Assembly (NCBI GenBank): GCA_937894675.1
Contig: CALCQO010000024.1
Span: forward strand, 1 to 64,000
From: an uncultured Clostridia bacterium
GTDB taxonomy: Bacteria > Bacillota > Clostridia > Christensenellales > Aristaeellaceae
Reading direction: 5' to 3'
DNA: 64,000 nt
Below the pieces are notes generated by a model, which saw nothing but the letters and a program-made list of their open reading frames with translations, was not told the origin of the DNA and ran no database searches. Position 1 is the stretch's first letter. Each line of letters begins with the position of its first letter. Made by a program: the position numbers and the translations under genes. Of the stretch, positions 59,680-64,000 are shown piece by piece.

Positions 59680-60825
59680 TTACGCTTCTTCCTGCGCCCA
59701 TTTCCTGGGCAGGGTGATGCTAAGGGCATCCGCGTCCGGCGCATTCATGCCCCGGGCGGCCATCCAGCCGCAGGTCAGCCTGGCCCTTTCCCGCAGGCCC
59801 TGGATGAACCACCGCTCCTTGATGCGGGTTTTCTGGTCCAGGCAGAACAGCTTGTAGCGGATGGCGATGCCCGACAGGTTGCCCGCGAAGCGGTCGTCAT
59901 CCAGGTCGGGGGTCATGGAAAACTTGTGGATATCGTCCTTGAGGGCTTTGCGCAGCACGTCGATGTCCTTTTCGTTGGGGTTTTTCACCAGCCACTCCGC
60001 CTTGGAGTCGGCGTCGGGCAGGGACAGGGTGCGCTCCTGCCGGAGCAGCGCCGCCGCCTGCAGGGGGCTGTCCGGGGCGTCGCTTGTGCCCAGCCCCATC
60101 ACCCCGGTCAGCACCAGCATGGCGTCGGCGAACTGCCCCCGGTCGTTCAGGCGGTCGGAGGCCAGCAGGTCGTAGGCGTCCACCAGGGGCAGCACATCCT
60201 CAAAGTCCCCCTGGGCATCGGCGTTGTTCCAGTACTCCACCATGGGCACCCCATCAAACCCGTGGGGGCGGCGGCTTAGCGGCGCGCGCAGATCCCGCTC
60301 CCCGCCGCTTTGGAAGGTAAGTTCCTCGCTGTCGGTATAGACACGCACTTCCTCCCCCGAGAGCAGCACGCCCATCAGCGGCCGGCGCTCCACGGTGTCG
60401 TCGCGCACCACAAAGGCGTTCACCGGGTCCAGGGCGGACACCCGGGGCAGCGCTTCCTGCCAGTGCAGGCTGACGCCCCGGCCGTACACCGCCTGCTGCA
60501 AGGCCAGGTCCATATCCAGGGCGTCATCGCAGCAGCGCCGGTACATGGCGGCAAGCGCCTTGGCTTCCTCGGGGTTATCCGGGCTTTCATACTTCGCGCC
60601 TTCCCCCAGCATGTACCCGGCGGACATCTGGGCGATGTACTTGGGAAACCCATGGGGCAGCCGGGCGTTGGGCAGCCCTGGCCTGCGGGTGCGCGCCAGC
60701 ACGTCGTGCCTGCCCTGGCTGTATCGCCGCAGTTTCTGCAGCCTGGGCCGCTGCTGATGGAACTGTTCCAGGGCCTCCCGCAGCCCCTCGCCGCTTGCCC
60801 CGCGGCTGTTTGGCAGTGTAATCAT
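59680..60825 (-). CDS. orphan phage portal protein, SPP1 gp6-like, shortened
   Basis: The 381-residue protein matches SPP1-type portal proteins along its length: EQFHQQRPRLQKLRRYSQGRHDVLARTR near the start, FPKYIAQMSAGYMLGEGAKYES, PLVDAYDLLASDRLND in the middle, and GIAIRYKLFCLDQKTRIKERWFIQGLRER in the stem region. It stops soon after the strand ALSITLPRKW, so the usual C-terminal crown part is missing. No terminase, head, tail, integrase or lysis gene is near. It is either a relic of a prophage or a protein recruited by the host. Confidence 0.85.
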   Translation of the reverse strand: MITLPNSRGASGEGLREALEQFHQQRPRLQKLRRYSQGRHDVLARTRRPGLPNARLPHGFPKYIAQMSAGYMLGEGAKYESPDNPEEAKALAAMYRRCCDDALDMDLALQQAVYGRGVSLHWQEALPRVSALDPVNAFVVRDDTVERRPLMGVLLSGEEVRVYTDSEELTFQSGGERDLRAPLSRRPHGFDGVPMVEYWNNADAQGDFEDVLPLVDAYDLLASDRLNDRGQFADAMLVLTGVMGLGTSDAPDSPLQAAALLRQERTLSLPDADSKAEWLVKNPNEKDIDVLRKALKDDIHKFSMTPDLDDDRFAGNLSGIAIRYKLFCLDQKTRIKERWFIQGLRERARLTCGWMAARGMNAPDADALSITLPRKWAQEEA

Positions 60826-60960
60826 GTAGTAGCCTCCTTTCGCTTTGGCATCAGGCTACCCCTTTTGAAACTGCCCCATGCTGACAATCGCCCTGGCGGG
60901 ACAAAAGGCGCCGGATGGGCGGAAACCCTGCATTTCTCTCGTTTTTTCCGCTCCCCATCC

Positions 60961-60989
60961 TTGTACGCGCAACCCCGCGCCGATATAAT
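60961..60989 (+). promoter_or_regulatory. promoter of lysA
   Basis: TTGTAC (60961-60966) and TATAAT (60984-60989) are 17 bp apart, 30 nt before the ATG. Confidence 0.78.
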
Positions 60990-61018
60990 GAACAAACTAC
61001 CGTTTGAAGGAGGAAGCC

Positions 61019-62248
61019 ATGCCCAATTTCTCATTGCCGGACAGCGTATTTGCCGAGGCTGCCCGGCAGTTCCCCACCCCGTTCTACCTGTACGATGAAG
61101 GGGGCATCCGTTCTACCGTCCGCGCGCTGCGCAAGGCCTTTGCCTGGAACAAGGGCTTCAAGGAATACTACGCCGTCAAGGCGCTGCCCAACCCCCGCAT
61201 CCTGTCCATCATGCTGGAGGAAGGCTGCGGGCTGGACTGCTCCTCCGAGTGCGAGCTGCTGCTGGCTGAGCGCGTGGGCGCCAAGGGGGAGGACATCATG
61301 TTTTCCGCCAACGCCATGCCCCCCCACGAATTCGCCATGGCGCGCGAGATGAACGCCATCATCAACCTGGACGACATCAGCGACATTGAAACCCTGAAAA
61401 ATTACGGCGGCATCCCCGAAACCGTCTGCCTGCGTTTTAACCCTGGCGGCGTGTTCGGCGGCGACAACGACATCATGGGTGTGCCGGGGGATTCCAAGTA
61501 CGGCTTCACCCCCCGGCAGATTCTGGAGGGGCTGGATATCTTAAAAGGCCTGGGGGTAACCGGCTTTGGCATCCATGGGTTCCTGGCCAGCAACACCCGG
61601 GACGCCGCCTACTACCCCCGCCTGGCCGCCCTGCTGCTGGACACGGCGCTGGACGCCTCCCGTAAATCCGGGCTGCCCCTGCGCTTCATCAACCTCTCCG
61701 GCGGCATCGGCATCCCCTACCTGCCGGATGAACAGCCCGCCGATATCGACCTCATCGGCGAGGGGGTGCGCAAGGCCTACCGGAAAGCCCTGGGGGAGCG
61801 GGACGATGTGGCCATCTATACCGAGCTTGGCCGGTACATGACCGGGCCCCACGGCTGGCTGGTTACCAGGGCCATGCACCTGAAGGACATTCATAAGCAG
61901 TTCCTGGGGGTGGACGCCTGCGCCTCCAACCTGATGCGCCCGGCCATGTACGGCGCCTACCATCACATATCCGTGCTAGGCAAGCGGGAAGCACCCCATG
62001 ATACCCTGTACGATGTCACCGGCGCCCTGTGCGAAAACAACGACAAGTTCGCCGTGGACCGCCTGCTGCCCAAGGTGGAGATGGGGGATATCCTGCTGAT
62101 TCACGACGGGGGCGCCCACGGGTTCGCCATGGGCTACCAGTACAACGGCCGCCTGCGCAGCGCCGAGGTGCTCTACCGGCAGGACGGGCAGTACCAGCTG
62201 ATCCGCCGGGCCGAGACGCCGGAGGATTATTTCGCCACCCTGCTGTAA
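61019..62248 (+). CDS. lysA: diaminopimelate decarboxylase
   Basis: The 409-residue fold-type III PLP enzyme makes lysine from meso-diaminopimelate. The PLP-lysine is Lys54 (YYAVKALPNP), with LRFNPG, SKYGF, the glycine stretch INLSGGIGIPY, and the substrate-side CENND segment with its Cys near residue 340. Some motifs differ from standard LysA (GFLASN instead of HCHIGSQ; CASNLMRP), so a related diamine or amino-acid decarboxylase is possible. AAGGAGG before ATG 61019 fixes the start; an upstream TTG lies inside that site. No lysine riboswitch precedes it, unlike the transporter at 15.6 kb. Confidence 0.85.
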   Translation: MPNFSLPDSVFAEAARQFPTPFYLYDEGGIRSTVRALRKAFAWNKGFKEYYAVKALPNPRILSIMLEEGCGLDCSSECELLLAERVGAKGEDIMFSANAMPPHEFAMAREMNAIINLDDISDIETLKNYGGIPETVCLRFNPGGVFGGDNDIMGVPGDSKYGFTPRQILEGLDILKGLGVTGFGIHGFLASNTRDAAYYPRLAALLLDTALDASRKSGLPLRFINLSGGIGIPYLPDEQPADIDLIGEGVRKAYRKALGERDDVAIYTELGRYMTGPHGWLVTRAMHLKDIHKQFLGVDACASNLMRPAMYGAYHHISVLGKREAPHDTLYDVTGALCENNDKFAVDRLLPKVEMGDILLIHDGGAHGFAMGYQYNGRLRSAEVLYRQDGQYQLIRRAETPEDYFATLL

Positions 62249-62279
62249 AAACCCAGGCTTTTCCACGCCCTTCCCTTCG

Positions 62280-62308
62280 TTGCCATCGGCTTGACGGCAT
62301 GGTATACT
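62280..62308 (+). promoter_or_regulatory. promoter of the phosphodiester glycosidase gene
   Basis: TTGCCA (62280-62285) and TATACT (62303-62308) are 17 bp apart. Confidence 0.6.
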
Positions 62309-62364
62309 GCCTAATGGATACCATCAAAATACCCATCCCCATCCCCAACCGGAAGGAGAATACT

Positions 62365-63354
62365 ATGCGCTTTCGTGTGCTGACTGCCCTGATTCTGTGC
62401 GCCATGCTGGTGTCTGCCCTGGGGGCAGGCGCCGCCGCTACCGACGCCCCCGTGGAAACGGCCGCTGCCGCTTCCCCGGAAACGACAGCCGCACCCGAGG
62501 CTGCCCCGGCAGCCACCCCGGCAGCCACCCCCGGTTTGCTATCGCCCCTGGTGGCGCGCAAGCTGCCGCTGCTGGGCGGCGGTCCGGCTTTTGACCCGGC
62601 CAATTTTACCGATAAAATGCACTACGAGGATGACAGCATCCGCGTATCCATCGAAACCACCAAAGCTTTTGAGTCCACCTGCTTTGTGGTGAAGGTGGAA
62701 ATCGGCGACGCTTCCCAGATGCGCACCGAAACCGCCGCCCAGAGCTGGAAATACCGCCGGGCTATGCCGGGGGACAAATTGTCCGCCCGGGTGAACGCGG
62801 TGGTGGCCATCAACGGCGACTACTACAGCTACATCGGCGGGGGCTACATGTACCGCGGGGGGGAATTGTACCGCGAGCGGCCCGATCCCCTTCGGGACAT
62901 CCTGTTCATCGACGAGGCGGGGGATTTCCACATCGTGTCCCTAGCCACCATGGAGGCCATCGCCCCCGTGCTGGAAAAGAAAATCATCGATTCCTTCAAC
63001 TTTGGCCCCGGCCTCATCATCAATGGGGAAAAGGGCACCAACATGCGGGAATACAACAACGGCTTTGACAAGCTGCGCCAGCGCGTGGCCATCGGCCAGG
63101 CCGGGCACCTGACATACTACCTGTTTGTTACCGAGGGGCGCTCCGACGGCTCCCGGGGGATGACCATGACCGAGTTCCAGGAGTTTGTCAGCGGCTACCC
63201 CGTCATCAACTGCTACAACCTGGACGGTGGCAACTCCGCCCATCTGCTGGTGAACCACGAGCGCATCAACGCCGTGGGCTTCCGGGATGTGCGGGACATC
63301 AACGACATCATCTACTTTGTCAGCACGGAAGGATACGAGGATGCCGGACATTGA
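62365..63354 (+). CDS. secreted phosphodiester glycosidase (NAGPA-domain) protein
   Basis: The 329-residue protein starts at ATG 62365 (AAGGAG upstream) with a signal peptide (MRFRVLTALILCAMLVSALGAGA), a Thr/Ala/Pro-rich linker (about 25-58), and a NAGPA domain: VVAINGDYYSYIGGGYMYR, FNFGPGLIINGE, RVAIGQAGHLTYYLFVTEGR and CYNLDGGNSAHL. The domain is that of the enzyme uncovering mannose 6-phosphate; bacterial members probably act on cell-wall phosphodiesters. Its end overlaps the next gene by 14 nt, pairing it with an Lgt-like membrane protein. Confidence 0.9.
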   Translation: MRFRVLTALILCAMLVSALGAGAAATDAPVETAAAASPETTAAPEAAPAATPAATPGLLSPLVARKLPLLGGGPAFDPANFTDKMHYEDDSIRVSIETTKAFESTCFVVKVEIGDASQMRTETAAQSWKYRRAMPGDKLSARVNAVVAINGDYYSYIGGGYMYRGGELYRERPDPLRDILFIDEAGDFHIVSLATMEAIAPVLEKKIIDSFNFGPGLIINGEKGTNMREYNNGFDKLRQRVAIGQAGHLTYYLFVTEGRSDGSRGMTMTEFQEFVSGYPVINCYNLDGGNSAHLLVNHERINAVGFRDVRDINDIIYFVSTEGYEDAGH

Positions 63355-64000
63355 GCTCTTCTTCTCCACCCCCCATCCGGACTATTACCTGATTGCCCTG
63401 GGCGTCAGCGCGCTGCTGTGCGCCCTGTGGTTTGTGCGCCGGGCGGCTAAAAAGGGCGTGTCCCTCGCCGCCTCCCTGACAGCCCTTGGGCTGGGCGCGC
63501 TGCTGGGCGCTTTGGCGGCGCGGGCCCTCTACCTATTGGTAGAGGTGGGGGACACCCAGCTGATGGCGGAAATGTTCTTCGTCCCCGAGGACGTGCGGGA
63601 GTTTGGCTTTGCCGGCGCGCTGCTGGGCATGCTGCTGGGCGGCTGCCTGGCGGAAAAAATGTTCAAGGCAAAGGGGCTGCTCAATGCCCTGGCCGCTCCG
63701 GGGCTCATGATGATTGCCCTTGCGCGCCTGGCGGAGTGCTTTGTGCCCTTTGGCAGCGGCAAGTACATGGAGGCCGGCGCCCTGCAGTTTTTCCCCCTGT
63801 CCATGCCCGACGGCTATGGGGAGTGGATGCTCTCCGTCTGGCTGCTGGAAGCGCTGTGGGCGCTGGGCAGCCTTTTCTACCTGCTGAAGCGTAAAAACGC
63901 GCCCTCCCCGGCAGACATGCTGCTGGCCCTTACCCTGTACCACGGGGGGCAGATTTATCTGGAAAGCCTGCGGGCGGAGTCCCTCAGCTATGGTTTTATC
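63341..64000 (+). CDS. prolipoprotein diacylglyceryl transferase (Lgt)-like membrane protein, 3' end outside window
   Basis: The frame runs from ATG 63341 to the window edge (220 codons seen). There are about seven hydrophobic segments. The pattern GFAGALLGMLLGGCLAEK, RLAECFVPFG, VWLLEALWALGSLFYLLKRK and ending LTLYHGGQIYLESLRAESLS follows the order of Lgt segments, but key Lgt residues (His-Gly of the N-terminal motif, RIGNF) are not clearly conserved. It may be a divergent Lgt paralogue with another role. It overlaps the glycosidase gene by 14 nt, so the two are translationally linked. Confidence 0.68.
   Translation, partial: MPDIELFFSTPHPDYYLIALGVSALLCALWFVRRAAKKGVSLAASLTALGLGALLGALAARALYLLVEVGDTQLMAEMFFVPEDVREFGFAGALLGMLLGGCLAEKMFKAKGLLNALAAPGLMMIALARLAECFVPFGSGKYMEAGALQFFPLSMPDGYGEWMLSVWLLEALWALGSLFYLLKRKNAPSPADMLLALTLYHGGQIYLESLRAESLSYGFI

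Noticed and set aside
62029..62364. Upstream extension of the phosphodiester glycosidase frame
   Set aside because: The extension overlaps lysA in another frame and precedes the signal peptide; AAGGAG directly before ATG 62365 marks the real start.

Overview
The window reads as chromosome from a GC-rich, low-motility-signal Gram-positive anaerobe of the class Clostridia. Evidence for this is the consensus sigma-A promoters, strong AGGAGG-type ribosome binding sites, Firmicutes-type lipoprotein and Sec signal peptides, a lysine riboswitch, AddB rather than RecB/C, a QueT transporter and an ECF sigma factor with a DUF4179 partner. The style of the secreted proteins suggests Christensenellales or a relative, but this is a guess. 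No rRNA, tRNA, CRISPR array or intact mobile element was seen.

Layout. 1-620: end of a Pro/Thr-rich surface protein. 704-8949 (minus): LacI regulator and a deoC / sugar kinase / FucU mutarotase / ABC importer operon, probably for deoxyribose or ribose, preceded by birA. 9177-12839 (plus): SDR oxidoreductase, LysE exporter, DUF2156 protein, GNAT and a flavin-binding nitroreductase-like protein. 13053-15823 (minus): amino-acid ABC importer under a lysine riboswitch with an intrinsic terminator. 16036-17744: ECF sigma factor and its DUF4179 partner. 18193-22043: dxs, tlyA, marR, DUF4180. 22351-25761 (minus): symporter, D-cysteine desulfhydrase-like enzyme and MalY/PatB C-S lyase, likely a cyst(e)ine catabolic operon. 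25961-33014: small secreted protein, EamA transporter, TIM-barrel protein, queT, glgP, WG-repeat protein. 33285-42241: addB, PPK2, DUF5655, phosphoesterase, a frameshifted LUD protein, exonuclease III, MFS and TauE/SafE transporters. 42448-50140: Fic protein, then the complete pstSCAB-phoU-phoPR phosphate regulon with a Pho box. 50313-57214: GntR regulator, TRAP transporter, HpaI-type aldolase, 2-hydroxyacid dehydrogenase and LarA-like protein, a sugar-acid pathway. 57285-64000: lipase-like protein, RHS-like secreted protein, orphan phage portal protein, lysA, phosphodiester glycosidase and an Lgt-like protein cut by the window end.

The most unusual non-coding signals are: eight exactly 11-bp-phased repeats running from the -10 box of the fic promoter to its start codon; a family of about 92-bp three-hairpin intergenic repeats (four clear copies and one divergent one, one copy carrying a 110-bp insertion); and a 149-bp imperfect palindrome behind marR. 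Unusual proteins include a PstS whose two halves are in swapped order, an orphan portal protein, an AddB without a P-loop, and a LUD-domain gene broken at a run of seven A.
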